The notes beneath the pieces were generated by a model, which was not told the DNA's origin, did no database searches, and was given only the letters and a program-made list of their open reading frames with translations. The position numbers were made by a program, and so were the translations under genes. Positions 52,441-64,000 of a DNA stretch of 64,000 nucleotides are shown in pieces; the first letter of the stretch is position 1; each line of letters begins with the position of its first letter. The stretch spans positions 10,201,001 through 10,265,000 of the forward strand of contig CATNEN010000001.1 in the NCBI GenBank assembly GCA_950097015.1, written 5' to 3'. Source of the stretch: Macrostomum hystrix (Eukaryota; Platyhelminthes; Macrostomidae).

Positions 52441-55115
52441 GCAGCTCTTCAGACCGTCGAGATATTCATTGGTTCTGGCCGTCTGATGTTTCCCATAAGA
52501 GCTAGTGTATTTCACACTCTTATACACGAATTCGCACTGCGCCTCAGTGCGGCCTTGACAGGCCTTTAAACTTTATCAGCACGCCACCCGAACGTGCCTG
52601 CATCATCTTCGACTCGGCTGCTAGTCACGCATTGGCACCCTGATGCAAAGTTCTCGCATTCGTTGATCAAGCCTCAACATGGGACGAAGCTCAATCAAAA
52701 GAGCCTCGCCTATTTTATCAACCAATCAGCCACCACCCCTACGCCATCAGAGCCGTCAGCAGAGTTCCTTCAGCTGGCTATGGAGTTCTACTAGCCAATT
52801 ATTCCACTTGCGCTGATGAAGCGTCCAAACTCAACTATTACCGTGCGCAAAAAGTATCCGGACAGAATCTGGTTGGCTTTGCTTTCCGAGAGTTTGACAT
52901 ACTCCGGCAATTTAAAGCATCATTTTTATAATATGTCTATGGCCCAACTTCTGCCTGGAATTTTAACCCTGATGTGCAAAATGGACTCATGCTGTTCACC
53001 CTTTTATTTCGAAAGCTTCGTTTTCAATACGAGGATTTTTGTCTCCCTTTCCAGGTGAAAATAGACCGACCTGTTGCATTGGCCACTTTGCTGAAAAACG
53101 AGCTACGACAATTTGTTGCATTGAGTTGCGATGCGAAAATTCATGGATTTGGGACCAACACGTGCATATTTATCTGTCCTTCTCTGCAGCGCATGCAAGT
53201 GTCCGGATACTTTTTGCGCACCCGGTATAGTGGCATGGTAGTCCTACTGTTAATTAAAGCTTTGTGTGCCGTTCTCTCATCCAGTATAGGAATTCCGCAA
53301 CCAAGGCGTCACTAAATTTGATGCAGTCTTCCGACGATCTAAATTGCAAGAAATAAATCCTTTTAATTCGATTTAAATAAAAAATTTTCATGGGATTTAG
53401 AATAGAAATTAAACTTGACGCAGCTTGAAACACATGTACAGCCAGCTGAGTGGCAATTCAGTAGCTTGCGCGGCCCTTCCAGAGGCTGTGTACAGCAGCT
53501 TTTCAGTCCACGGACTGGGAGGACTGCACGAACCGAAATTTATACCCCAGCTGAAGCACTAGTCTGTTTTTTAGGTTGCTGAGCAGTGAGAAGTGGACTC
53601 AAAGTAGCTCCCTCTTAAAAGGAAATGCGCGCTTCAATTGGGGGTTAAATTTTTGTAGTATGGCGGCTGCCCAGTTCATGGACTGGATAGAGAATAAATG
53701 CAGACAGTCGTTGCTCGACTGTAAATGCTCGTTGAAAGTACGAGCTCAACGGTTGCGACAGTTTCACTGGCTGTACAAAATTTTCACAGCAATGGGTTTT
53801 TGTGGTTTTGTTTGTACGGGCTGGGATATTTGTTTCACACTTCACCTGTACGAACTAATTTTCAAAGCCTTGCGACGTCTTTGACAATGACAAGGTGATA
53901 ACAGGTGACAAGGTAACATTGCTCATAATATTAACAAAGAATAAAAATATTATCAAAAATGATAGCCGACAAGGTTACATGAGGAAATTTTGTGAGCAGA
54001 AAAAATTATGCTCCATTGGTGGCATTTTTGCCACCAGACACCCCCACGAGAATCATTGAATCTATCGACGATGACGATGTTTTGTGATACTGGAAGTTGC
54101 TTATCGGTTAAAGCGGAAAAATTTCAACCCGTGTTCTTGATTTTTATGGCAATTGGTTGAATAATATGGGAGATACAGAAAAAAATCGGGTCTTTCGTAT
54201 TGTAGCATTTATCCACTACTGTCAAATAGCATGCCGATACTACGAAGGACTGAATTCTCGTATAAACTTTTGGGTCATAATAACTAAACCATTTCTTCGC
54301 CTCCCTTCACAGTCCATGGACTGGGCATCCGTACGCAAGCAAGCTTTTGTGAAAAAAACGCAATAAATGATCAAGGCAACACTCACATAAAAAACGCCTT
54401 TGTATGTATTTGTAATGTATGCATAAATCTGAATTGTGTTGCAACTTTCTGCCACATTTATTTAGTTTTCAATTGACAACTCAAAGAAAGTTGAACGCCG
54501 GTGTGGTCAAAATCGATGGGTTAGGGGGTGATCAGTTTAGTGAGTGTTTAAAGCTAATCTAACAGCAGCATCCGAATAAACTCTAATATTAAATACACCA
54601 TAGCCTTCGAACAAATTTCAGTAATAAATAATACCGATTGAAGATAGAGTCAGCGCGTGTTAACAAATTTGTCATTCAACAATAATTACGCATCGTGCAG
54701 AATTTCGGTGTGAATTACTGCGGACTTTGTTTGAATTCTCGTCTGAAGCTTATTCAAATCCAAATCAGAGTTTTTATACCAGTTCTAATGTTACTATGGA
54801 TAAAAACTTTAGTAAAAACGTTTGCTGAAATTCAAAAAAGCTCAAAAATTGAAATTCTCGATCACTTCTTGCATGCTCAGCTACCGATTATGCAATTTTA
54901 GCATACTTGAAAATTGATTTAAAAAACCATGTGCAAAAATAAAAAGTGCAAACCACATATTCATTTGTCGCTACTTCAGTTTCTACATGATTTTCTGACA
55001 ATAAAGCTAAATGAAACAACTATTTATCATGTTTAAAAGAGGTAATAGTGAATCCGATTGCTTCCCTGGAAAGCGTGTTTTTTATCCCTTATGTTTTAAA
55101 CTATTTAGAGAACTT
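52441..55115. other. unresolved stretch with scattered short ORFs
   Basis: Several 60-110-codon frames exist (for example 52594-52794 and 52974-53315), but none has a recognised motif or convincing splice signals. It may be debris of a retroelement or part of a gene. Confidence 0.4.
53660..53884 (+). CDS. hypothetical 74-aa ORF
   Basis: Starts ATGGCGGCTGCCCAG. The N-terminal half is basic and Cys-containing (NKCRQSLLDCKCSLK), the C-terminal half hydrophobic (IFTAMGFCGFVCTGWDICFTLHLYELIF), so a membrane-inserted protein is possible. No family is recognised and no neighbouring exon was found. Confidence 0.25.
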   Translation: MAAAQFMDWIENKCRQSLLDCKCSLKVRAQRLRQFHWLYKIFTAMGFCGFVCTGWDICFTLHLYELIFKALRRL

Positions 55116-55129
55116 ATCGTTAGATCGTG

Positions 55130-55880
55130 ATGATGAAGTGTACATTCGGAGTGAGGGGTTGGTCTGATGAGGAGTGTACATTCGGAGTGAGGGGTTGGTC
55201 TGATGAGGAGTGTACATTCGGAGTGAGGGGTTGGTCTGATGAGGAGTGTACATTCGGAGTGAGGGGTTGGTCTGATGAGGAGTGTACATTCGGAGTGAGG
55301 GGTTGGTCTGATGAGGAGTGTACATTCGGAGTGAGGGGTTGGTCTGATGAGGAGTGTACATTCGGAGTGAGGGGTTGGTCTGATGATGAAGTGTACATTC
55401 GGAGTGAGGGGTTGGTCTGATGAGGAGTGTACATTCGGAGTGAGGGGTTGGTCTGATGAGGAGTGTACATTCGGAGTGAGGGGTTGGTCTGATGAGGAGT
55501 GTACATTCGGAGTGAGGGGTTGGTCTGATGATGAAGTGTACATTCGGAGTGAGGGGTTGGTCTGATGATGAAGTGTACATTCGGAGTGAGGGGTTGGTCT
55601 GATGAGGAGTGTACATTCGGAGTGAGGGGTTGGTCTGATGAGGAGTGTACATTCGGAGTGAGGGGTTGGTCTGATGAGGAGTGTACATTCGGAGTGAGGG
55701 GTTGGTCTGATGAGGAGTGTATACTCGGAGTGAGGGGTTGGTCTGATGAGGAGTGTACATTCGGAGTGAGGGGTTGGTCTGATGAGGAGTGTACATTCGG
55801 AGTGAGGGGTTGGTCTGATGAGGAGTGTACATTCGGAGTGAGGGGTTGGTCTGATGAGGAGTGTACATTCGGAGTTTACC
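55130..55880. repeat. 36-bp satellite, about 20 copies
   Basis: Unit GAGTGTACATTCGGAGTGAG plus GGGTTGGTCTGATGAG, almost perfect; some units have GATGAAGT instead of GAGGAGT. Being 12 codons long it gives long open frames on both strands. Confidence 0.95.
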
Positions 55881-56519
55881 ACATCCCCGAATGTGTCACT
55901 AGGACTATACCGTCTGCTCACAATACCCAAAAACTACACACAAACAGAAAAGTAAAAAATGGACAAAGGTTAAACAAACTTAATGGAAAGGAAAAACACG
56001 CATAAAATTTGATCGATAAAGCCATTGATTATTTTTTAAAATGAAAATTGGTAAGGAAAATCCAAAACAAATGTCAACAACAAAAACACTTCTGTACTAT
56101 TAGACTTTGATATAAGCAAACCTATTGTAAGCGAACAGAGCATTTTTGCATAGAGAAAAGCATTCCAACCCGGCAATTGATTCAATTTAATGCACAGGTA
56201 ATTTACACGCATGAGGCAAACAAAAACAATTATAAGATCGGTAATGTATCCACTGACTAATTGGTTGCGCGACACAAATTCTGCTCTTAGATTATAAATT
56301 TGTAGTAAAACGCAATAAACGCTACTTGCAGTAACAAAAACGATAAAGAACTCAATAAAATATTTAGATACTGAATAATTCTAATTATCGTGCCTGACAT
56401 TGTAACTGCAGGAACCATCTCCACTAGACATGTCCTGACTGGCTGTATTATGGAGCTACCAGTGTATGGGACCGATTTCATGGGATAAGACAAGACTTGA
56501 GAGATTTTAGACAAGAGAG

Positions 56520-57090
56520 AGATAAGACAGGAGAGATGAGATAAGGGAGATGAGACAGGGGAGAAATGAGGAGAAGTGAGAGATGAGATATTGGAGAGAC
56601 GAGACACGGGAGAGATGAGACAGGGGAGAGATGAGGCAGGGGAGAGATGAGACAGGGGAGAGATGAGGCAGGGGAGAGATGAGGCAGGGAGGAGATGAGG
56701 CAGGGGAGAGATGAGGCAGGGAGGAGATGAGGCAGGGGAGAGATGAGGCAGGGGAGAGTTGAGGCAGGGAGGAGATGAGGCAGGGAGGAGATGAGGTAGG
56801 GAGGAGATGAGGCAGGGGAGAGATAACGCAGGGGAGAGTTGAGGCAGGGAGGAGATGAGGCAGGGAGGAGATGAGACAGGGAGGAGATGAGGCAGGGAGG
56901 AGATGAGGCAGGGAGGAGATGAGGCAGGGGAGAGATGAGGCAGGGAGGAGATGAGGTAGGGAGGAGATGAGGCAGGGGAGAGATGAGGCAGGGAGGAGAT
57001 GAGGCAGGGAGGAGATGAGGCAGGGAGGAGATGAGGCAGGGGAGAGATGAGGCAGGGAGGAGATGAGGCAGGGAGGAGATGAGGCAGATG
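56520..57090. repeat. 14-15-bp minisatellite GAGATGAGGCAGGGA
   Basis: About forty purine-only-strand units. The minus-strand 220-codon frame here is an artefact of the repeat. A strongly asymmetric purine tract of this length could form triplex DNA. Confidence 0.95.
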
Positions 57091-58025
57091 AGAGTAGGTG
57101 CTAAATGGATACAGAAGCTTTGTGAGCTGTATCTAGGCACAGAATTAGAATGACACGCAAGTTATGAAATGTAGCCGGCACAATAATATATTACGGTTCA
57201 TTAGACAGACAGAGACGGAGCCAAGATGAATTAACATGCATGTTTTATGTACTAGCTAGCCATGCATAGCATTCAGTGTACTAGTGTGAGTTGATGTGTC
57301 TCATATAGGATCAATGAAAAATAGTTTCCCTTTTCGGTGCTATAAAGTAAAATGCAATTATTTACAGATTATAACCAGTTGTTAGTTTACAATGTCCCCA
57401 ATGCGGAGTTGTGGACACATTTTTGGTATGAAATGAGAACTTTCAAAGCACCCACACTGAAAAAATTGATTTTCTAAATAAAAAAAACAGCCAGACTTTT
57501 GTTTTTGAAATCGAAGAGGTGAAAGTGAAAACAAATTATTTACTAATAAAAAATCACATCGACACTGCTGTCAAGAACGGTCTTTCAGCAACAGAAAATA
57601 ATTAGTAAGTTGTTAGTAAGTAGTATAAAAGGGCGACCATAGTATAATATATAACCGTGGATTAAAATGTGAACATATTTTTCAACAACTAATCTATAGC
57701 TCGTAAAACAAAGCGGAAATCAACAGAACAATTTCTAATCAACCAACCCACAGTAGAAACAGGTTGAGAATAAGGCGGACAATGTACTTGGAAATGTATC
57801 CGAGAAACACCAATTGAAATTCTACGCAACTTCGCACTTGGCTAAGCTAGGATCGCGAGGCGCATTTTGTTAAAAGTACATTTGTCCGAACTTATTCCAA
57901 CGCACAGTGTCAAATAATATTGTGATTCAAATTTTCAAGAGGCGGCGAAACAAAGAAACCGGAACCATTTTTTTCTTGCTAATTAATTCAAAGAACAAAG
58001 AGTAAGTGTGGAAACAGGTGCGGCA
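57091..58025. other. 3' flank of SNX27
   Basis: AT-rich, no gene; presumably 3' UTR and intergenic DNA. Confidence 0.5.
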
Positions 58026-61000
58026 TCAATGATCTCTGTCTCCGCCAACGTCCTCAGACTGCCCATCAGCCAGGCGCTCTCTGGCAATTTGATCACAGCA
58101 ATAGACTAACGCCGCATGCAGGTGCGTGTGCAGTCGGATCTGCCTGGGAGGCTTGCCGCCGGGTCGGCGAACCTGCAGGCAGAAGCAGCCGGTGTCATCC
58201 TCCGAGCTCCAGGCCAAGACATCCGCCCAGTCAAAGCGAATGACCTGGCAATCATTAGCAATGGGATTTCACCGCGGTTAGGAAAACTTATTACGTTTTG
58301 TACGCGTAAAATGGGGGCATAGTTTAGTGAAATCATATCGAGGCGAATGATTTTAGATGATTTGGGATGTGATACTTATGACATAAGGGATGTGGCATTT
58401 TAGGGGATTTGGGATGTGGTATTAGAGAGGATTTGGGGTGTGGGATTTGAGGGGGTTTGCGATGTGGTATTAGAAGGGATTTGGGATGTGGTATTAGAGG
58501 GGATTTGGGATGTGGGATTTGAGGGGATTTGGGATGTGGTATTAGAGGGGATTTGGGATGTGGTATTAGAGGAGATTTAGGATGTGGTATTATAAGGGAT
58601 TCGGTATGTGGGATTTGAGGGGATTTCGGATGTGGCATTATAAAGGATTGGGGATGTGATATTTAAGGGGATTTACAAACGTAAATGCGGATTCGGTACA
58701 TGCAAGTTAATGGGAATTAGTTAGGGCAGCAGGTTAGTCCGCGCATGCACACCTGTTCCATAGGTGCGCCAGCCTCATCTGCAGCCTGCAGTCGAAGCGC
58801 CGCCCAGCCCAGCCGCGGAATGACCCGGCCCTCCTTCCTGGCGTCGCAGGGGCAGTGGGGGAAGGCGATTTCACCGTAGCCGGGTTGTTGCCTAGCCAGG
58901 CGAAGGTATTCAGCCTCGCCGCCCGGATCCAACAGTCGATCCATCGCTCGCTTCATCTCGGGTGTCGCTTGCATGAGAAAGCCCTGGAGAATACAGTTCA
59001 GGGCGCATGGCTGATTTTCAGTTAAGGAGAATGGAAAATTATGTTTCAAGTTTAGGGATGTCAGTTCCATGGGAAATCTAAGTTTGGATCTGTCAGTTCC
59101 ATGGGAAATCAAAGTTTAGGGATGTCAGTTCCATGGGAAATGAAAGTTTGGATCTGTCAGTTCCATGGGAAATGAAATTTTAAGAATCTGCTATCCCAGA
59201 AGCAGTTTACCTGGCAAGCCTCCTCCACAGCTTGAGCACACAGTAGGTGCAAAGCGGCAGGACTGCTAGTTATGAGGGCCGCCTCAGCTGTGGGACTGAA
59301 TAGCCACCGTTTCAACAGCAAGCAGGTGGCGGCCGACACTGCGGAGCTGCAGTAGTTCTGCACATACAACGCGTGCGGCTGCTCCGAGTCGCCAACTCTG
59401 CGATCGAAGCCTTCTTCTTCGGTCTCGAAAAGGGCGAATGATTTTCTAAATAGCTGGTGCTGCCGGCCCTGCAACTGGCTAGATACTAGGCCGGCCTTGT
59501 CCAGTACGAGCGAGACAACGCTAATCGCTTTCTCTGTTCTTCGGCAACGAACAGCCACTAGCCGACGATCGGGCAGCAGTACCTTCATTTCAACATCGGC
59601 ATTTAGATCCGAGCTGGTGAGGAATTCCTGCATGGCGGAGCATTCAGCGATGACGCGAACGGCGCAAACTCGCTCTAGATATTTCTCCAGGCCACGACGG
59701 CGACTGTCCAACTGCTGCTCGCTTAGGGAGAATGGCCAACGGCCTGCGGGCGAGGGAGCGCGACATTCAGACGCTGCAGCTACTACTAGCTGCTGATGCT
59801 ACTACTAGCTGATGCTACTACTAGGTGCTGATGCTACTACTAGCTGCTGATGCTACTACTAGGTGCTGATGCTACTACTAGGTGCTGATGCTACTACTAG
59901 GTGCTGATGCTACTACTAGCTGCTGATGCTACTACTAGCTGCTGATGCTACTACTAGGTGCTGATGCTACTACTAGGTGCTGATGCTACTACTAGCTGAT
60001 GCTACTACTAGGTGCTGATGCTACTACTAGCTGCTGATGCTACTACTAGGTGCTGATGCTACTACTAGCTGCTGATGCTACTACTAGGTGCTGATGCTAC
60101 TACTAGCTGATGCTACTACTAGCTGCTGATGCTACTACTAGCTGCTGATGCTACTACTAGCTGCTGATGCTACTACTAGCTGCTGATGCTACTACTAGCT
60201 GCTGATGCTACTACTAGGTGCTGATGCTACTGCTAGGTGCTGATGCTACTACTAGCTGCTGATGCTACTACTAGCTGCTGATGCTACTACTAGCTGCTGA
60301 TGCTACTACTAGGTGCTGATGCTACTGCTAGGTGCTGATGCTACTACTAGCTGCTGATGCTACTACTAGCTGCTGATGCTACTACTAGGTGCTGATGCTA
60401 CTGCTAGGTGCTGATGCTACTACTAGCTGCTGATGCTGCTGACGATTCAAATTCACGGCTTCTAAATAAAAAGAACATGCAAGACACTCGTATCAGCAGT
60501 TTAAAACAATGTAAGCACCCACCTGGCAAGCTAGGAAATCCGAAGTCAGGAAACTCTCTACGCAGAGTCTGGTGCAGAGTGGAGAAGTCGGAGTATCGAT
60601 GCGAGCACAGATGCCTGCCAGCCATGTACACATTGAACACTACGTATTTCTCAGTGTCAGCCTCCACAGTGTGACAATCCGGTATTGAAACTGGCAGTGT
60701 GCGCTTGTCAGAATAATCAACGGCGCTGCCACCAGACGAGGTGTCGCTGGGCTCCAAGCAGGAGTCGCCGAAACCGCCGCCTCCGCCTCCAACGCCGGGG
60801 CCGCCGCCACTGCTGCCGCCGCCGCCGGGCACTGAGATTACAGTTAGAATTAGCTGATCCCGGCCGGATTTGATTAGATCCACAACCTGGCCGATATTAT
60901 AAGCGAAAACAAATTGGAAACTGGTAGACATGGATCGAAACTGAATTTCAAATCTAAATTGAATTCGATTTTTCACAATATTATAATGTAGTGATCCACT

Positions 61001-62345
61001 TCTTATAGGTGTCAGCCATCACGTGTTTCGTCTCACGTGACTGGCCTCTCTCTTTGTTTTCAAAGTGCAGTAAACGTTTGTTTACTAAACTTGGTGCCTC
61101 AATTATGAGTCAGAGCCTAAGTAGGAGTGACGTATTGCGCGCCACTGACGTCAGTTGCTATTTTTAGAAACCACGTGATTTCATAATCAAATTAAATATT
61201 TCTTGTACTTACCGAATATTACCTTTCACATCTGTTTTACCCTAAATATAATTTTATTTGACTAACGATGTAAATCGATGTTGAAATAAGGGAACTCGTA
61301 TTTGTGTCTGACTTAGACTGAAGTTCCAACTATTACGTGGCCGAACTGTTCAATATCATTCTGGCATTTACACATCGGGTAGGGAGTCGGTGGCAGAACG
61401 GTCAATGCGTTTTCCTCTCGCACCACGGTCCCTAAGTTCGATTCCGCGGCGAGGACACATTTATTTGGGGCGCAGCCGCGGAGAGAAGGCTTGGTGGCCA
61501 GTCGTGCAATTTGCGCCCTTGAGGGCCAACCTCCAAGGCACAGTGAGAGTGTACACTGCCTGACCATGAGAAAGTCAGGTACAGATGTACACACCTGTGT
61601 GAGCGTGTGCCTGCGTACAGTATCTGTGTGCGTATGTGATCAGGAATCAGCGAAACGGGCAGAATTGCCTCCTCGTTGGCTGCGGGTCTAGTGTCACCAA
61701 ATGATGTACTATTGCCCACAGCCCTCCAGCAATTATTAATATTATTATTAAAACATGGAATATCTAAGAGCTACCTGTCCAGTTTTGTTCGCGTTTTATC
61801 AAGTGTATTAGAATAGGATACTTTTATCATCAGCCATGTGCTAATTCCTCAACTAATTCTTGGTTTATGGTCTCGATTTTTTATACTTCAGTATTGTATT
61901 ACATGTAAACTAGATTGTTTTGTTTAACTTTTCCTAGATTATAATGGCTTTGCTTTGACAAGCAGTGCTTTGACACTTAGTCCATTGGTGATGTGTACAA
62001 CAGTTTAGTCAGTAGACTGGCGAGCTGTCCTTTCGAACTTTTGAATGCGTAACGGCCTGTACGGCCTCTTACCTGTTTGTGGGTTGAACCCTCAACATTG
62101 ACACCGTTGACCTCTATAATTCGATCGCCTTTTAATAGGCCGGCCTGATCTGCGGCTCCGCCTGGCAACACGGCGCTGACGTGCTGCAATGGGGCAAACA
62201 ATTCTCCATTGATTGACCTGAGCTGGCCGCCCTCAGTGACTTGGCCGCGTACGTTGAAGCCGAATCCAGTGTCAGTTTTGTTTATGGCCACAACTCTCGG
62301 TTGAAGCCCGCCGGCGCCAGGCCGGAAATCTCCTTCGTCATCCGA
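58026..62345 (-). CDS. SNX27: sorting nexin 27 (PDZ-PX-FERM), first exon missing
   Basis: Five coding exons on the minus strand join in phase: 62073-62345, 60523-60886, 59211-59743, 58753-58983 and 58026-58244 (TGA at 58026), 539 residues against about 541 for the full human protein. The PDZ domain has the ligand loop GFGFN and the long SNX27-specific hairpin ([20 protein letters not shown]) that in mammals binds VPS26 of retromer. The PX domain has [15 protein letters not shown], the phosphoinositide-binding region. The FERM part starts [11 protein letters not shown] and includes [10 protein letters not shown] and IAFPHCPCD. The protein recycles PDZ-ligand receptors from endosomes to the plasma membrane. 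A Gly/Ser-rich insert ([12 protein letters not shown]) lengthens the PDZ-PX linker. The exon bearing the start codon lies upstream, unidentified. Confidence 0.95.
59770..60440. repeat. 19-bp minisatellite in an SNX27 intron
   Basis: About thirty-five units of CTGATGCTACTACTAGCTG with GGTG and 16-bp variants, filling most of the intron between the PX and FERM exons. Confidence 0.95.
61381..61735 (+). repeat. tRNA-derived SINE, copy 1 (SNX27 intron)
   Basis: The head resembles a Ser/Leu tRNA: A box GGTGGCAGAACGG, B box AGTTCGATTCC. A roughly 280-bp body (CAGAATTGCCTCCTCG...GGTCTAGTGTCACC) and an AT-rich tail ending in ATTATT repeats follow. Confidence 0.8.
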
Positions 62346-62582
62346 CTGGAAAACACGAGTGCGCGTGTACTTTTACCAAGAGAGAATTTCTAATAATGCT
62401 TCAAGTAGGTTAAATCGAAAACAAACAAACTGTCCTGCTTACTAGCCAAAAGCTAGCGGTAACGACATAATAAAAATTGTTAGAACAACAAATACAAATG
62501 GTGGCTGCCACTACTACCCTAATTTCTACCCCATCTGATGTTGCTACCAATTTTACCTCTATAATTAGTAAACAAAAGCACT

Positions 62583-62925
62583 AGGGGGTCGGTGGCAGAG
62601 TGGTTGCCTGTCGCACCCAAGGTCCCTGAGCTCGATTCCGCGGCGAGGCCACATTCATTTGCGGCGCAGCCGCGTAGAGAAGGCTTGGGGGCTTGTCGTG
62701 CAATTTACGCCATTGAGGGCCAACCTCAAATGCACAGTGAGTGTACACTGCCTGACGATGAGAAATTCAGGGCAGATGTACACACCTGTGTGTGTGCATG
62801 CGTACAGTATCTGTGTGCGTGTGTGCTCAGGAGCCAGCGAATTGGGCAGAATTGCCTCCTCGCTGGCTGCGGGTCTAGTGTCACCAAATGATGTGCCATT
62901 GCCCGCAGCCCTCCTGCATTTATAA
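62583..62925 (+). repeat. tRNA-derived SINE, copy 2
   Basis: Same structure and orientation as copy 1, with a better preserved A box (TGGCAGAGTGG) and B box AGCTCGATTCC. It lies upstream of the first visible SNX27 exon. Confidence 0.8.
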
Positions 62926-64000
62926 ATTTTTAGGTACCTAATTAAGGGTATTGTGTGGCTGCGATTTGAACTCTCGACCTCTCGAACAGAAGTCCAAAGC
63001 TATACACTAAATAACAAGCTCGTTTGTATTTTTTGATTTATAACACCACTTTCAGACTCTCGATGAACTTTAAAAAGGGAGTAGAGAGTTCTAAAATGAT
63101 TCGACTACTAAAAATTCAGATTAAGGGACATTCTCTCTCGCTTGTTATTCTTGATTTATAGTAAGAAGCTAGAAATCGAAGCGAGCAATAATTTCACAAA
63201 GAAAATAGCCACGCCCTCGTTTACATATACACAGATTTAGGCCACACTCAGACAATAATCAATGCAGAAACAGTCTGCAGAATGAAAACAAAACACACAA
63301 AACTCACACACAAATGAAGGCAAGCTTTTAAAACAACTGAATTTTTGCCGACTAGTCATTCGATTACATCAGATACAAGTCAGATTTTTTTATAATTGAC
63401 GTCCTGGAGATTTCTGTGTGCCGATTCTGGCAAGACACGCACGCAAGACAAATATCAGCTTACATATTACTTTCTAACTCTCTTCCTCAACATACCTGCC
63501 TATCGAATCGAATATCCCGCAAATCTAAAGCTGCCTACTAGAAAAAAATAGCAGCAGATGAGCAATTAGTCAACCAGCTTGACATCAGCAGGCGGAGGCC
63601 ATCTGATCATGACTATTGGCTGGATTTGAAGCTTGTTAGTAACTAGGAATACAAATTGTAGCAAGTCTAAGAAAGCATCAGGTGTCAGCGAATTAGATCA
63701 ATAGTGGGGAATATTTTTCGCCGAGATGCAACGAAGTTGTCTTCTTATATCAACAAAGACATTATTATGAGCAGACAAACATTATATATCCGATAGGGCA
63801 CCCACAGAAGCCAAAAAAGATCAGAGAAGAAAATGCATGTGTTATGACTATAAGACTCGGTTGATTGCCCATATCAAATAGGTATAGGGTAATGTATCAT
63901 CAACCAAACAAGAATGTGTATTTTTTAAACTTCAAACTTAAGCTACAGATTTTCTATTTAAGATATGATGATAAATCAAAAGCCAAGTTATAGAAAACAG
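62926..64000. other. upstream intron or 5' flank of SNX27
   Basis: No coding exon found. A possible minus-strand donor (GGCAG|GTATGT, near 63497) might mark a 5' UTR exon. A fragment at 63885-63928 matches the reverse of 25728-25772. Confidence 0.4.

Noticed and set aside
55082-56005. 282- and 255-codon minus-strand ORFs and plus-strand ORFs
   Set aside because: Artefacts of a 36-bp satellite.
56478-57140. 220-codon minus-strand Leu/Pro/Ser-rich ORF
   Set aside because: Read from a 15-bp purine minisatellite; no coding signal.
61381-61460. tRNA gene at the SINE head
   Set aside because: The acceptor stem is not closed and the same sequence with a long body recurs at 62583; it is a SINE.

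Overview
The window reads as nuclear DNA of an invertebrate metazoan. Genes are split by GT-AG introns, one well-conserved animal gene is present (SNX27), and most of the rest is transposons and minisatellites. A lophotrochozoan, perhaps a free-living flatworm, would fit the repeat load, but nothing here fixes the species.  Layout. 1-3000: 5' part of a Ty3/gypsy element on the minus strand (gag, a probable -1 frameshift site, an in-frame Gln/His repeat, retropepsin, tRNA-Lys-type primer site, part of an LTR). 3665-3994: small unrecognised ORF. 4071-5016: complete miniature LTR element with 199-bp LTRs and a 5-bp target duplication. 5659-6826: a coiled-coil/membrane ORF and a PHD-like exon. 9099-10456: spliced fragment carrying the Cys cluster associated with KDZ transposases. 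10547-22605: a 12-kb EnSpm/CACTA-like element with CACTG ends, subterminal GTGGCC repeats, a transposase relic lacking its middle, a broken second gene, a 687-bp direct repeat pair and a three-exon gene for a small tail-anchored protein. 25196-25663: a host-like exon cut by a Penelope-type palindrome with two hammerhead-like motifs. 26170-29589 and 48575-52440: Helitrons packed with minisatellites, including a head-to-tail junction. 30344-32349: fragment of a Polinton/adintovirus-like element (integrase, parvovirus-type PLA2 domain). 32870-39895: two nested elements with 8-bp target duplications; the inner one carries a ten-exon transposase gene with two lesions. 41284-46350: a young Ty3/gypsy element with TSDs whose LTR carries an hsp70-style heat-shock-element array. 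55130-57090: two large minisatellites. 58026-62345: SNX27 on the minus strand, with two tRNA-derived SINEs in or beside it.  The gene in the window with an evident host role is SNX27 (endosome-to-plasma-membrane recycling with retromer). The rest is selfish DNA or its debris, nested several layers deep. The most novel observations are the heat-shock array in the gypsy LTR, the nested 8-bp-TSD elements with a precise intron presence/absence difference, the Helitron tandem junction, the PLA2 gene beside a Polinton-type integrase, and the twin hammerhead-like motifs. All calls come from reading the sequence by eye; no database search was run.
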